Position numbers and translations under genes: made by a program. This document shows positions 1 to 12,231 of a stretch of 64,000 nt of DNA, in pieces; position 1 is the first letter of the stretch, and every line of letters starts with the position of its first letter. The notes below the pieces were generated by a model. It was not told the DNA's origin and did no database searches. It worked only from the letters and a program-made list of their open reading frames with translations. Source of the DNA: Stichopus chloronotus (taxonomy: Eukaryota; Echinodermata; Holothuroidea; Aspidochirotida; Stichopodidae). The stretch is from positions 11,079,526 through 11,143,525 of the forward strand of contig CM037849.1 of NCBI GenBank assembly GCA_021234535.1, in the 5' to 3' direction.

Positions 1-149
1 ACAAAATCCCTTCACTTCAATGAGCGCTTTTGAATTAGGCCTGAGTCAGTATTAAAGGTGGGGTGTCGACACTGAGCCATAGTCATAGAAACATGGAGTA
101 GTAACGGGGTTGCTTTTCGTAGCAACATTCGAAATATAGGTCTAGCTAA

Positions 150-690
150 CACTGTTTATATATGAATAGGAGTACTATAGCGCAGTCATAGGGGGCCTAC
201 TATTAGTGCTAAAGCTTTTTCACATGTCATACAGTAGTACATTATTACTGCCATAGGAGAATCACTTATGCTATAATAGTAGTATGTAGTGACTCTGTTT
301 ATATTTAATGCTGTAGTAGTAAACCACTACAGTGCTGTACTCGTGGTAGTGACTATAATGATACTTGTACTAATGCTATAGAAGTAGGCTAACTACAGAT
401 GCCGTATAAGTGATGCATAGTATTACTAATGCTACAGTAGTATTCCTAGAGAAGAAGTAATACTACGATAGTAGTGATAAATGTAAATACTTCTAGTACT
501 GAGCGAAAAAAAAAAGAAAAAAATGTGATAAAAAAAATAAAGGTGTTATCATAGTTACTATGAGAGGTCATAGTGGTACTATTCGTAATATGTGCAATAA
601 TAGAAGTAGTTGTTTACATGTAAAGTAACCCTAGAAGAAGTATTAGCAACCGACGGTAGAATCGGCAAGAGTAGTAGTTTTGATAGTCGA
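150..690. repeat. Degenerate TAG/TAC-rich cryptic repeat
   Basis: The words TAGTAGTA, ACTAATGCTA and CTATAGTAGTA recur at irregular spacing through the block, often near a few tens of bases apart, without a clean unit. This looks like an old minisatellite or trinucleotide-derived array that has decayed. A short A-rich stretch lies near 510-535. No open frame of interest crosses it. Confidence 0.55.
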
Positions 691-1334
691 GCACCCATTG
701 TTGTGACGAAATTGTTACGTCATATCATGGTCTCTCCAAAATAGATACTAAACTAGGAATGTCTATGAACCTCACAATGCTGATCTTTTACGGCAAGGAG
801 AATGAGAGGAAATTTAACACTGGAGTTCATTCACTATCAGGATCTATCATGATTGCTACAAGTTTACCTGCACTGCCTTCCCTTGGCTTGAGCACCTGTT
901 TGTAAACAGCTCAGGGGAGCGTTTCTGAGTAGGGCTCATGTGAGATTATGTATAGCTTCATCGGCAATAAAATGCTGCGCATTGGTTAATATGTAGTACG
1001 GCAAACCTTTGGGAACCCTTTTACCGTTTATGCCAGCTATTATGACATTGGGTTGAATGAAACAGAAATTGAATATGTCTAAAGTCAGATAACTTTCATA
1101 ACAAATTTGCAACGAACGCCCTTCACTCTAAAGGTGGACTCAGCCAGTGAACGGGATTCCTCCTTTACTTATTTTCTATAGCAACGATGTTTACATCTTG
1201 TGCAAGCTAGTGCTTATCACTTCTACTTTCACGAGTTACCGGTTACACTTAATCGGCAATGCATATGTGCCATGGGCAAGTGCTACTTGCACATTAGTCA
1301 GCACCAGCATTATATATTGATCTAAACACAGGAA
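691..1334. other. Unique intergenic or intronic sequence
   Basis: I see no repeat, RNA gene or coding signal. If the possible exon just to the right is real and ends a minus-strand gene, this would contain its 3' UTR and downstream flank. I did not find a TTTATT (AATAAA on the minus strand) close to the stop codon. Confidence 0.5.
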
Positions 1335-1595
1335 TTAAACTCCTAACGTCAATTTCAACTGGTTCAACATAGTTCTTTCGATAGATTTGCCATTAAGTTT
1401 TTCTGGGACTAAGACATAATGCGCCCGCATAAAACGGCCGAGATCGTCTTTAATTACTTGGTTGCGTGCAGACAGGAATAATATCAGTTTGTGATAAACT
1501 TTTTCCATGACAAATCCTGTGATCACTGGGAAACCATCTTGTAAATCCTGCAGTGAAATTTCTTTCACAAGTGAAACATGAGTTGTCTGACACAC
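1335..1595 (-). CDS. Possible terminal exon of an unidentified protein
   Basis: The minus strand is open for 86 codons with a mixed, protein-like composition, unlike the low-complexity frames elsewhere in the window. Near the start of the frame the minus strand reads TTTCACTGCAG then GATTTAC, a plausible 3' splice acceptor that would make the coding exon about 70 residues, from about 1575 down to the TAA at 1335. The predicted peptide alternates hydrophobic and charged residues and contains VPEKLNGKSIERTM near its end. I do not recognise the family. The listed ATG may be internal to an intron rather than a true start. A chance open frame remains possible because no other exon of such a gene is secure. 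Confidence 0.35.
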   Translation of the reverse strand: MCQTTHVSLVKEISLQDLQDGFPVITGFVMEKVYHKLILFLSARNQVIKDDLGRFMRAHYVLVPEKLNGKSIERTMLNQLKLTLGV

Positions 1596-3313
1596 ATCAA
1601 CGATAAAGAATAATATCTTTCAGAGTGTCTTAAGTGATGACACTCTCAAGTATTGAATTTAAGTTTATGAAGAAGTGACGTCATGACAAGATGGCTCTGA
1701 CTGTCTGACATACTAGTGAGTATAGAGTCACCTTACAGAAAACTTTTGAGAAAATTAAAGTTCCCTTTAGGAAACAGTGATCACTTTGGCTATCCTTCAA
1801 AGTTTCGAGGGAATTGATGAAAGAATCACGTACACTTAGAAAATCTAATCAGATTAACGCATCAATGTATCTCATTGGTAAAACTGGTCGGAATTTGCAA
1901 TGGACAAGACAAAGAATACAGTTGGGGTTTTGTGGTACTGTCAGTTTTTTTTTTTCCACAATCGATTACTTTAAGTGAGTCGTGCAAAACACTGACCTCA
2001 ATAACTAAGCTAAGAAGCTTGCCAAATTTCAGAAAATATCAGAATTTAAAATGATATGTTTGACAATAGTTTTTAAATGAAATTTCAGTTTGAAAAAAGG
2101 CCAACACATGACATCAAAGGGTGTGTGCTTCTTGAAAGCTTTACGCCTTTTTGTGTTCTTTGTTCATCAAGTTGCATCATGTTTTCTGGTTGTTGATGCT
2201 TAAAGTTTTACGTTTTTAAAGAGGTATGAAAGCCACGTCGTCAAATAGTATAGGTATTTTATTTTTGTTTCAGCATGCCATCCAAAATATGCATCCCAAA
2301 CACGTGGATTTTAAGCCACGAAATAGACGCGGACGTGACAGCCAACCCTCGACAACTAACTTAGACATCTCAAGCTGTGGATATATTCAGATTATAACAT
2401 CTCGGCCTGTCATCAGAGTTATCAATATCAGTGAAGGCTTTAATAAAAGTCTCTGGGCCGGCGCAACGCTCTTACAGTCTGACAGTCGTTGGGGTGTGGG
2501 GGGGGGGGGGAAGCGACCGGAGTTGGGGTGAGGATGGGGTGTCTAGAAGGGTAGAAGGCTCTCATAATGTGGGAGTGGTAATGTCTAAAAGGGTGCGAAG
2601 CTCTTATCGTTGGGGTAAATTTTTAAAAGGAAACTCAGGAAGAAAATCTTATTAGGTGTATTATAATATCAATAATTACACACTTTTGTCATACCAGCAA
2701 CACCCTATCTAGAACTTTTTGGGGAGTAAGCACTCCATCTTACACCTTCTGGGAAGGAAGGAGACCGAATTAAATTTAAAAAATATTTCAAAGTCAAAGC
2801 TATGGGTTATACATAGTGGTACGGTTACCTGGATTTGTTTTATTTGGCCTGTTCTTTCATAATCCGGTGTCAGAATTAGGGGAAAAGTTGTGGAAAAGCC
2901 GTCATTTGGGAATTGGAGGTATGGCTTATCTCCAAGAAACTGATTGGACCATTCGTATGATTTGCCCATATTCGTCCTGGGGGGGGGGGGGAGGGGAAGG
3001 TTACGCCTCCGGTCGTTGGTCTAAACAGTCTGAAAGAATCAATGTCGTGGATAAACTGCTCGCTCGAGTGAGTTTTGGTGAGAACATGTGACGTTTTAAT
3101 ATTAATTCTGCGTGACACAATGCAAAACGAAACAGTATAATTTTATTTTGTTTATCCTAGTACCATTAGCAAGGTAAGACGACACCGTCAATTGTAAATC
3201 ACGTATAGCCAGTATTATGAATATCTCCTCTTTTTTCATTGCACCTAATCCTCACAAAATACACATAATGTGCTGAAATCATGTCTCGAGAAGACCTTTT
3301 CTGCATGGTAGAA
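1596..3313. other. Unique sequence with two poly-G tracts
   Basis: The only striking features are two pure G tracts of 13 bases (2498-2510 and 2979-2991) and a T-run near 1945. The open frames crossing the G tracts on the plus strand read as glycine runs and are artefacts of those tracts. Nothing else here can be supported. Confidence 0.5.
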
Positions 3314-3494
3314 CATGAGGTAATAGCCAGATATACCATACTGGTTAGGGTATGTTACTCTCGAGAAGGGATAAATATGTATGATATCATGTGAGGATTT
3401 AGCTGTTGCATTCGTTACGACTAATTTCCCTGTTTATGCCTTCTCGAGAGAACACACAGCCTAACCATGACAGAATATCTGGATATTCAACATG
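3314..3494. repeat. Imperfect palindrome (foldback), arms about 65 bp
   Basis: Positions 3314-3378 and 3431-3494 are reverse complements with scattered mismatches. The best-conserved parts are CTCGAGAAGG against CCTTCTCGAG, TGGTTAGG against CCTAACCA, and CCAGATAT against ATATCTGG. The arms are separated by about 50 bp. This could be a small foldback or inverted-repeat element, or an old inverted duplication. No target-site duplication was recognised. Confidence 0.55.
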
Positions 3495-6151
3495 TCGTGT
3501 CACGAAGTCAAACGTCACGTGGAAAGATGGATGACAAAAAAAGAAAACATACCAGACGGTAATGAGGTGAATAAGAATAAAAAGATGAAACCATTTGAAC
3601 ATTATTACCTTCCAGCTGTGTATGTGCACATTTCAAATGTTAGTTCATAGTTTATCTCTGTCATCCAAGAAACTTCAAGACTGGTGACCTCATCCAGGAG
3701 CAAATTTCATAGGGATAGTTTCTTTGTGTCAAAAGTTTCGTAAACAAAGGAGTGACTTTGCCAGGAACTTCATGACTGTTTTTTCTAGACCTATTTTTTT
3801 TTTACATTTGTTCCCTCGTTGTTGCAATTTCAAAACCATGAAGAGAAACATTTTATTGGATGCAAACCTGTAAATAACTGAGGCCTTCATTCAATAACCC
3901 CGTAGGTGGAAAGTTGTTGTTTTGGACTCTTAATGTTAACATAGTAATCACAAAAATGTTGTTCCACATGTTGTATTATGTTAGTAAAGAAATACTCTAT
4001 ACTTTTTTAAATACTCTCTTTGAGGCTTTTTCCCTTGTGAAGGCTTATGTGCGGGGGCCTACTTGTTTGCCAGGCCTCCGTGTTCTCACATTGTCAGGGG
4101 CGGTCGTTGAACGTCATATGTGTCCAGTAAACGTTAACGCAAACTCTAAAATGTGATTTTGTTATAACCAATACCTTCAAATTTTTTATAGTACTCTCAC
4201 ACACATATTGAATACTATAATATGTAAATGAGACGTGGCATAGAAAACGAAAAGTGACGCTCTGTTGTTACAGTGACGGGTCACGATTGATGTGCTTGTT
4301 TAAAGTAGACGTGGGTCCGAACCTGTGGGAACCGAATTGAAAAAGGACTGATAATTAAAAAGAAAAGTTTCGTCCCTCCTTTGAATATGAACATATCGTG
4401 TTGCTTTTGCGGGTCGAATATAACCACTGTGTGGTATCATTGGTTCTTTTCTTGTCACATGGAAGCGAGTGGTGAGATGTATCAAACGCCAGAGACCGGC
4501 TGCTCAATGTATTTCGCACTCGCTTAGAAGACCACAATCCCACGTGACGACTTTCACGGGGACATTTTGCTATCCAGAGGACGAATTTAGGAGAAGCTTC
4601 GAATAAGCAGAACATTTAGTCTATTAACACGTTTCAAGCATATTTTCACCCTTGATTACCGTCAGCTTAGTCAACGTATCTGGCATTTAACCAAATTTAA
4701 TAGATAATGCAAATTTAATAGAGACGGGAAGAAAAAATATCACTTTTGAATATCCAACCCGTTTGAAACTAAAACATTAAAATATTCAAATGAAAGCCTG
4801 AGGTAAGGGTGAAGCAGACTGTTCTTTTTCATCTATCGTGTCGTAGTGCTTTTGCAAAAGTCTAAATAAACAGTTTATGTATCTTTAATATACACCGGAA
4901 GGGCAATGACGTCAGACACCGTCTTCTATCAGGAGAGTCATCTGTTGATATTTCTTATAAAAATAACAAAATTAAAAAAAGACCGCAAGCCTGGATAAAC
5001 CTTAAGACTAGTAATATCTTCGTGGAAATTTTTTTTACGTTTAAAAAGTTGCACAATAAAATGTGATATGAAGATGATACTTTCTCTAAAGTGAGTTTGT
5101 TTCGTATTTTATGTCCGAATAATGGTTTAATGATTTGAATACGTAGTTACAGAATCTAGCTGAAATGATAACTCCTTAACAACTTTCCAGAACACGTAAC
5201 TCACAATGTAGATAGAGAACACCCATACAGCTAAGATGGATAGTTTACATTTAAATAACATTAAACAACTGGGAAAGGTAGCTTCTTTTATCAAGAAAAA
5301 ATGGATTGCATGTTGCAATAAAATGATAACATAACATGTTCATACGTTTTCTGATGTATTTTACATCGTTCACAATGTTATATGTTATCTTGTTGCAGTG
5401 TCTGAAATGGATTTTTAACTTGCTACGTCCTCTGATGCAAATGATCGGTTGTCACCCTGATATTGTATATGTATAAAAAGCAATGGGCGGTGGGTAAAGG
5501 GCGGGGGGGGGGGGAGATAAAGGGGAAGGGCTAACAGTTGCAAAAGTAATGCTAAGGTGATGGGAACACTGATTACTAAAGGGCGTCCATTGAATAACAA
5601 AGAATATGATGTAAACTTTGGAAATCAGTTCGCGTTGACCGAAGAAAAAAAAAATTGACATTGCCCGCAGGGTTTGCGATGTTAACATCAAATTATAAAA
5701 CTATTTGACGTATTCGATAAAAGATGTACACATTACGTGAATAAGATTAGTTGACAATGTACTCTGAAATGATTTGACATTTACACTGCTCTTAAAGGTG
5801 TTGACATTTTCAAATATGTTGCCATGGCAGCTCGACTTTCATGTCTCCCGAGAGGTGAGCTGTTACCTTCCCTGGATATAGAGTAATATGACGCTATCGA
5901 TGTTAGCTTAAACTTAACATTTACAATGTATCCTTCGTTTGAGGAAATAAACTCACACCTCTCGGTTCTTTTGTATTCTAGCATTACATAGCTTACGCAT
6001 AACAAGGTAATGGACATATCTAAATCTTTAATTTAAATGTCACGTGTCAAATTATTCAAAACCACATTCGAACTCTACAACAATGATACGATAAAAATAT
6101 CATAAAGTTGTGGTGTGTATTGTCTCTAATTATTTGCTAGTTAACCTCCTA
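3495..6151. other. Unique AT-rich sequence, no gene seen
   Basis: This stretch holds a 12-base G tract at 5503-5514 and several short A or T runs. A short minus-strand open stretch near 5867-5977 has a GTAACA donor-like edge but a poor acceptor, so I do not call it. No interspersed repeat was matched inside the window. Confidence 0.45.
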
Positions 6152-6489
6152 AATCTTCAAGCTGGAATATGAGTTGAAAATTTGCCAGTGAAAGTCCAAT
6201 TCCGCGAACTATGCCGTAGCCACTACAAAATAGCATTGCTTAATTTTTGCATACATTAATATTCACATCCATTCCAACTTGGTCTTTGATTTCAGGTAAT
6301 GGTTATTGACTGCTATTCTTTCTTAGAGAGCCTGAATTTTGTAGAGCAACAAAAATGTCTAGACAATTTTCATATTCACATATCTGGAAGATGAGTGCAT
6401 AATTCCCTTTCAGGTTTTGCCACATGTGATCTTTTCCTGTACGGTATCTTTACTGAAACAGTGACGAAGAACAAAGGTAGATGATCAGG
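6152..6489 (+). repeat. Interspersed repeat E, copy 1
   Basis: This segment is the reverse complement of 15111-15468, with similarity along almost the whole length. Shared landmarks are TCTTCAAGCTGGAATATGAG, GCCAGTGAAAGTCCAATTCC (close variant in the other copy), AAAAATGTCTAGACAATTTT and GGAAGATGAGTGCATAA. The copies differ by many substitutions and short indels, so they are old. Terminal inverted repeats were not found. It could be a non-autonomous transposon, a retroelement piece or a segmental duplicate. Confidence 0.7.
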
Positions 6490-9210
6490 TGAGTTAAACT
6501 TATATTACAGATTTAATTTGATGATTGCAGCCATTTCGCGCTGAACAGTCCCGACAATAGTTAGTTACTATCCCCACCTTCCCAGGAATGGAAAGCCCCC
6601 CCCCCCGTTACCCCCAGTGAGTCGATATCAAAATATGGTGATATTACAACTTTTTCCGTGTTCTCACTGGTCTCACTTACATGAGTGCATTAGTTCCAGC
6701 CATAAACTTCAGTAGTAAAGCGCTACGGATGCATATTTTACTTAAGAGAGTTGGTGAGTCTCCCTGACCAACACTCAAATATACATGCAAGCTAAGACAC
6801 CTAAATCTACCTCATCTTCTGGCATTGAGAAAAATATAATAAAATGGCCACAAACATTAATGATATTTAATAATATTTACATTCATGTTTGCAAAGCGAC
6901 TTCTCAGCAAAAAAAGAAAACAAAAACACAAATACACAAATAAAGAAACAACGGGATGAGATACATTTTGTATCCGGTTGGTAAGTCCCTTTCGTAAAAG
7001 GAAACACGCCTGTTGAAATGTTAAAAATCGTGGACTGTTAAAAAAAAAGTAAAAAAATGAGAAGCAAAGCAATTTTATTCTACAATTGTCTGATGCTACG
7101 TAAATAATTACAATTCACTAAATGTATCCGAAGGAGTGACAGACAGAAGAACAGAACAATAAAAAAAATTGTGTTACAGCCTTCATCACAATTGTGACGT
7201 AAGAGCATTTTGATTCTTTTGTTCTGAGAGGGAAGTAGGTGGGCGAGCATATAAATTAAATATTGTTTTCCAACCCCTCTTTGGGGTCTTCGCGCCCAAA
7301 GACAGACAATGAAGGACGACTATTTTGGGATAAAAAACAAAACCATACAGTCGTAATACCGCATAGGGTTATCTTAATGATTTCCTTTTTGCTAAGATCT
7401 GTTTTCTTGCCAAAGTTATGTTGTACTGAAGATCATCGCGATGATGTGGTGTATGTAATTCCCACCTTGAAAGGCAGTTTTTTTTTTCACCACACTCAGC
7501 AACCACACACGTGAGGGAGGAAGCCTGTTGATTACATGTTACAAATTCAAGTTTGTGGGACCCACATCAACTCACATATGACATCTTTTGTCTTCACAAG
7601 GTCGGTTGGAATATAAATATCTTAGACTGCTTTAGAATGAAAAACTCATGTCACTGTAACTATGCAGTTCCCGATCGGACTGGTTGCTGAGCTCTATATC
7701 CCAATATCCCCCCCCCCCCCCACACCAGTGTTCATCCTGTCACAGTTCCCTTATATATTTGTGCATATATTGAAAACTCATCTTCTGCCGAGGAGGGAAT
7801 AAACTAAAGAGAGGTCCTGGGGTAGGAGGGGGGGGGGGGGGGGAGTGTGCGTGTGGCTGTGGAGTTGTACGATAATCCATATCGGAAAATGCTCTCTTTA
7901 TCTTAAAGTCATAAAAGCTACGTCAATTTTACACTGAATTTTGATAACTCAAATTTACACTCAATTTTTATTAATATGAAAAAGTGAATGCATACATCGA
8001 CAAACGGATATTTTATCATTGTTTATAATAAAACCTTTCTGAACATCTGTTGGAGTTCTTGTAACTACATGTGGACTAATGAATCGGAAAGAGCATGCCT
8101 TCACATCGACATTTTGTTGAGGGTCCCTAAAGATAAAAAGGCCCCTCGCCCACTGTACGGCCTGTTTCTCACTCACTGCATAACAGGTACATTGCAACAT
8201 ATCGTACCTGAAATCATGTAGTCAATCATGTGTCAAATCGATCAATGTTTGTGTTTACAGAGCCCGTCAGGTCTTATACGATCTATGTTGACAATCATGT
8301 AACGACCTTTCCTGTTTTCTTTTACACTAAGGCATGAAAATGTTCTGTCTGTGAACATGCCGAAGTCAAGGAAACTAGATACAGAGTAAAGACGCGTTTT
8401 GCTACATTAAAGCTTTACCCTTCTGAAACATAACGCAGTGCTTGTTAAAGCACAACTGTTTCTGGAATAATGCCGAAATGCATTCCTTCAACCGAATCCT
8501 TCATTTCACCACCTACCACCCTCCTTGTAAATAAGATTTAAATGAGCTGATGAAATACTTCCAGATATTTCTTATTCCGTTGCCCGAAAATGCTGGCTTG
8601 CTATCGATTTATATCATCTTTTTGGCATTCATGGTGTGTTATGATGAAATTTACTCTTAGCGGTGTGAAAGACAGTCTAAGGTACCTTTTACATGCACTC
8701 AGTTGTATCTTCGCACATATATTAACCATCTGAAAGAGTATAGCATTAATCTGTACGAGAAAGGCCAGACAGACAATACATGTATTGGCTTAGGGCCGAA
8801 GTGTTGAGGCTGGGGGAAGTAACTTTTGGCGATATTTGTAACACTGATTACAATAAAAAGTTCAATCCAAATATCAAACTGAGGAAGAAAAAAAATGAAA
8901 GTTTACACTTGTTTATAAGAAGACTTGAAACAAGGAAATCAGTAAAGACAGAGAGAACGAAAAAATATGCTTACTTTCTTGAAAAGTAAAAAAAAAAAAA
9001 AAAAACGTTGACCTTAATTTTAGTAGGTGTTTATTACCTGTTTAATTGTTTCTTGTAAAACCTAAATGGGCAACCGACATTTTACTTGTTCTTTATTATT
9101 ACTATTTTTTCTTTTGCAAAATCACACTTTGACAAGCAGCAAGCAAATTTCGGTTGTCGACACCATCTACAGTAAAAAAAAATCAAATTTAAACTTAAAC
9201 CGTTTATTGA
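6490..9210. other. Unique sequence with homopolymer tracts
   Basis: It contains C tracts at 6596-6606 and 7708-7721, a 16-base G tract at 7828-7843 and an A-run near 8989-9005. Small open frames exist on both strands around 8.0-8.2 kb but overlap each other and show no recognisable protein. No gene is supported. Confidence 0.45.
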
Positions 9211-9235
9211 TTAAAGGGGCTCGTTGAGTTGACTC
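9211..9235 (+). mobile_element. Single terminal repeat of a TTAA-flanked element (family F)
   Basis: TTAAAGGGGCTCGTTGAGTT matches the left terminus of the element at 50207-50582 with one change. No matching right terminus was found within the next several hundred bases. It is therefore a solo end, a badly truncated copy or an element whose other end has decayed. Confidence 0.5.
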
Positions 9236-9879
9236 ATAAAATTCATGATACTTTGTCATACCTGTTAAGTATTACTCATTTGTTGACAGTTAATGTTCAA
9301 ACTTAACATTGTCATAAAATAAACAATATGAAATCAATGACCCTCATCAAAGGGAAACAATGCGTTTGTTGTACAGAAAGCAATCATAATTTTAGAACTA
9401 ATGTTTATGGATATAGAATGATAAGTCATTCAAATAAGCAAGGACATTGGCCTTCCTTTCAAAAAATGAGTTTCTCACAGATACAACTTCATTTATTTGT
9501 TGCTGCATGAACAATAATTTGTTCACCTCACACAAACTTTCCAGAATTCAAATGATGCATGTTGCGTTACTCATCAAAAGCAATTTGAGGAGAAGACACT
9601 TTTGTAGATTGTTGTCAATGAGACTGAATGGGTTAACAAAGTCAAAGCCATATCATTTGCATGCCACGTTGATGCATTTTAAACGTACTATTTCCCTTTC
9701 AGGGGATTCCTTGCTCCAAGAAATTACTGATCCCACGTCTATTGTTGTCAAACATTACAGGATAAAATAATTAAGGCTTATGTGATCTACGATGGCGCAG
9801 AAAAAATAGATTTAGTCTCTCTGCACGCATTCACGGCTATCGCTCTAATAGGTTATTATCTTAATTGGACGTTGGTAGC

Positions 9880-10490
9880 AAATTAAAGGTAGCATATATC
9901 ACTTGTATCATGTATTGCACTTTGAGTTACACTCAGAACTACACCGTATAGTGTAAATCATATCAAGCATATGGCCTATCACGCTATTTTCAAAATTCCC
10001 GTCATCTGTAGAGGTACCAGGACTTTACAATTTGGGGAACGTGAGCAAATGGAGGGCAAGGTAAACTTTTGAGAAAAAAGAAACTTCGGCACATATATCG
10101 CGAAACCTAACAAGTAGAGCAAATTAGCGAGTGAAAAGCTCTGAGGTTTTAACATATCTCTGGGTAAAAGATAAGTCTCCGGAAAGGTAGCCCTATAGTG
10201 ATTTTGGTTTGTAATGCTTTACCCAATGCAAATATTCCAAATGATTTTAATGAATTCAGCTATTACTCTGAGTTCACATTCTAAAAGCATATAGTCCCTT
10301 GTGGGGTCCAGAGACAACTGCCCTGTAAGCTCTGAAATTTTAAGATATCTTGGTGAAAGTCTAAGTCTCAGGATCGCTTTAAAGCAGGAAGGTGAATGTT
10401 ATATGAACATATAACCTCATCATGTATCTGTCATGGCACTTTAGTTCAACTGAATGGAAACCCATGTCCCCCTAGTGCAGCCCCAACTCC
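9880..10490 (+). repeat. Interspersed repeat D, copy 1, with internal modules
   Basis: Two modules about 185 bp apart resemble each other: AAGCTCTGAGGTTTTAACATAT near 10136 and AAGCTCTGAAATTTTAAGATAT near 10327, each followed by TAAGTCTC. Further words match 41470-41990, including CATATCTCTGGGTAA and ATCTGTCAYGGC followed by a CTTTAG-containing segment. The edges are uncertain. The family is too diverged to classify; no coding trace was seen. Confidence 0.5.
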
Positions 10491-10745
10491 CCCACCCCCG
10501 CTTCTCACTTGTTGCGGTCACTGCACGTCATGAACAACCAGATTTCAAGATAAGATGTCTGAATGTTTAGATTATAGTGACAGTACATTCTCCAAAAGTA
10601 TTTCATAGAGTATAATGTCGCTATGTTTCAACTTTTAGTTTTCTTGAATGCTCTATATCGTCTTCAATCGTCTCCAATCTTAACATCATATTTTCATTTT
10701 TTCTTTCACAATTCTCGAGACATAAATGATGACGTGGCCTCGAAA

Positions 10746-10912
10746 TCTCTAAAAACAAAAAGAGTGGAATTCACTCAAAAAAAGAGTGTGTATATGACTC
10801 ACTCTATGAATGTGCATAAAATATCACTCCATGTGGAGTAAATTTTCACTCAATTTCCAGAACAATTCGCTCTTACTACTCAGTCGATCGTGTACACACT
10901 CTTTTCTGAAGA
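10746..10912 (+). mobile_element. GAGT-type inverted-repeat element, copy 1 (partial)
   Basis: It begins TCTCTAAAAACAAAAAGAGT and contains GGAATTCACTC, followed by repeated ACTCACTC and CACTC/GAGT words, and ends near ACACACTCTTTTCTG. The same start occurs at about 12763 and 30733, and the 30.7-kb copy has both ends. The right end here is eroded. This is a short non-autonomous DNA-transposon-like repeat with no coding capacity. Confidence 0.65.
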
Positions 10913-11369
10913 AATCCCGGCGCTCGTTCGTAGAGGGATAAAACCAATTCCATATGTTTTACTTGTCTACTCTGTCTCCTTGAACATGTCTTTTGTCAGG
11001 CACTCCCTGACTCTCTGACTCTGTGACCCTCTTTAACACTTCAAGCATGTACCGTAGTAACATAATTTACATCTGTACGTTTCAAAATTATCATCATTAC
11101 TGCCATTACTATTATTATTATCCTGCCATTTATGGGTGAAAAGCAAAGAAGTTGTCAGACCCATAAGAGAAACAGAGACATCGTGACCGCACTGCCGTGT
11201 GCTTCCTCAAATATGATGCAATTTCTCTGAAATATTTCATAAGTTTGTTCGACGTTCACAGGGCAAAACAAACTGTTTCACTTTTTTCCTGAATATTGTT
11301 GTTTTTTAAATTGGTTTAATCACAAGACTCCATTCATCAGTTTCTGTAGAATTTTATTGTCACCAGCCA

Positions 11370-11669
11370 CTACTTCAGTTGGCACATCCATTGATAGGTA
11401 ATAGCACTGGTGACAACATTTTCTCTGGATATTGAGTAAAAAAACCTCCCCCGGTATTCAAACATATTCATACCAAAAGCAACGTTGAAAAAAGTTTTAA
11501 CTCTTTTCAAGCTGTTGCTTAGACGTGAAGGCATTGTTTTATCCATGCACGCCTGTTCTTTTCTGGTTATAGTAATGCTTTCATCCAAGAAACCTCGTTT
11601 CATCTTTTTCCGATACATGGCTAGCTGTGACACCGCTGTTCCTTGTTTCTTTCCCCGGCCGGTCATCAA
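11370..11669 (-). CDS. Possible coding exon of an unidentified protein
   Basis: The minus strand is open for 99 codons from ATG at 11669, with a basic, protein-like N-terminal half (for example GRGKKQGTAVSQLAMYRKK). The sequence GCTTTTGGTATGAATATG on the minus strand offers a possible 5' splice donor (GTATGA) about two thirds through. If that is used, the coding part would end near 11454-11465 rather than at the annotated stop. The MTGRGK start resembles the first residues of core histones, but nothing after it does. Only the sequence character supports it, so a chance frame is possible. It has the same orientation as the possible exon at 1335-1595; whether they share a gene is unknown. Confidence 0.3.
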   Translation of the reverse strand: MMTGRGKKQGTAVSQLAMYRKKMKRGFLDESITITRKEQACMDKTMPSRLSNSLKRVKTFFNVAFGMNMFEYRGRFFYSISRENVVTSAITYQWMCQLK

Positions 11670-11796
11670 CTATTTTTTCATCAATTTTCTGTGAATGCTA
11701 TTACTACCCCACGCGACACACGGTAATAAACTTTGTATGACATTGTTATGGGCATATCTGTACGCTTTAATGTCGTGTGTGCAGTAACATGCCAGT

Positions 11797-12018
11797 ACAC
11801 AGCTTTTTCAGTGGAGAGGGAGGGGGGGGGGGGGATTCGATTTTACGACAAGTGGAACATTTCACCCAACAAGTATGATCAACAAATTAAAACTCATTAC
11901 ATATGTTGCTAACGTAGGCCTACTATCATAGGCTGAGCGGGACTCCAGATCTTGTAGGGGAGGGCTTCTTCCCAAACCTCTGAACCCCCCCCCCCCACCA
12001 CGGATACAGGCCTGAGTA
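11797..12018 (+). repeat. Interspersed repeat A, copy 1, with embedded poly-G and poly-C
   Basis: It shares a collinear order with 21410-21625: a CTTTTTCAGTGG lead, a long G tract (here 11822-11834), ACAAGTGGAAC, AATTAAAAC-CATTA-ATATGTTGCTAACGTAG (written as blocks), CCTACTATCATAGGCTGAGCG, GACTCCAGATCTT, and finally GGCCTG. This copy also has a 12-base C tract at 11985-11996. The G tract sits at the same place in both copies, so it is part of the element. Confidence 0.75.
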
Positions 12019-12203
12019 TGTCTTTTTATTGTCTTTACGAGAAACTATATCGCTGCCAATATGTGACCCCACTCACCTCATGTTAGGATATTATTTCCCC
12101 CTGTGATGGCTACGATCACAATGGCATAAAATGATCACCTCGCAGCGAAAGCGATTAAAACGTCTGAAGCAAGTCACGCTCACAAATTTATCCGACAAAC
12201 ATG

Positions 12204-12231
12204 TGATCATGTGACAAAAGTCACATGATCA
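12204..12231. repeat. Perfect 12-bp hairpin, 4-nt loop
   Basis: TGATCATGTGAC at 12204-12215 and GTCACATGATCA at 12220-12231 are exact reverse complements separated by AAAA. It is the cleanest short hairpin noticed in the window. The following bases are AAGGAGG rather than a T-run. Its function is unknown; it may be a remnant of a palindromic element. Confidence 0.8.

Noticed and set aside
2226..3091. Glycine-containing plus-strand frames near 2.2-3.1 kb
   Set aside because: Their glycine runs are translated poly-G tracts, and opposite-strand frames are equally open.
5867..5977. 37-codon minus-strand exon with GTAACA donor
   Set aside because: The upstream AG lacks a pyrimidine tract and the peptide is short and unrecognised.
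11640..11669. Histone H2A or H4 start (MTGRGK)
   Set aside because: Only the first few residues match; the following sequence is unlike any core histone.
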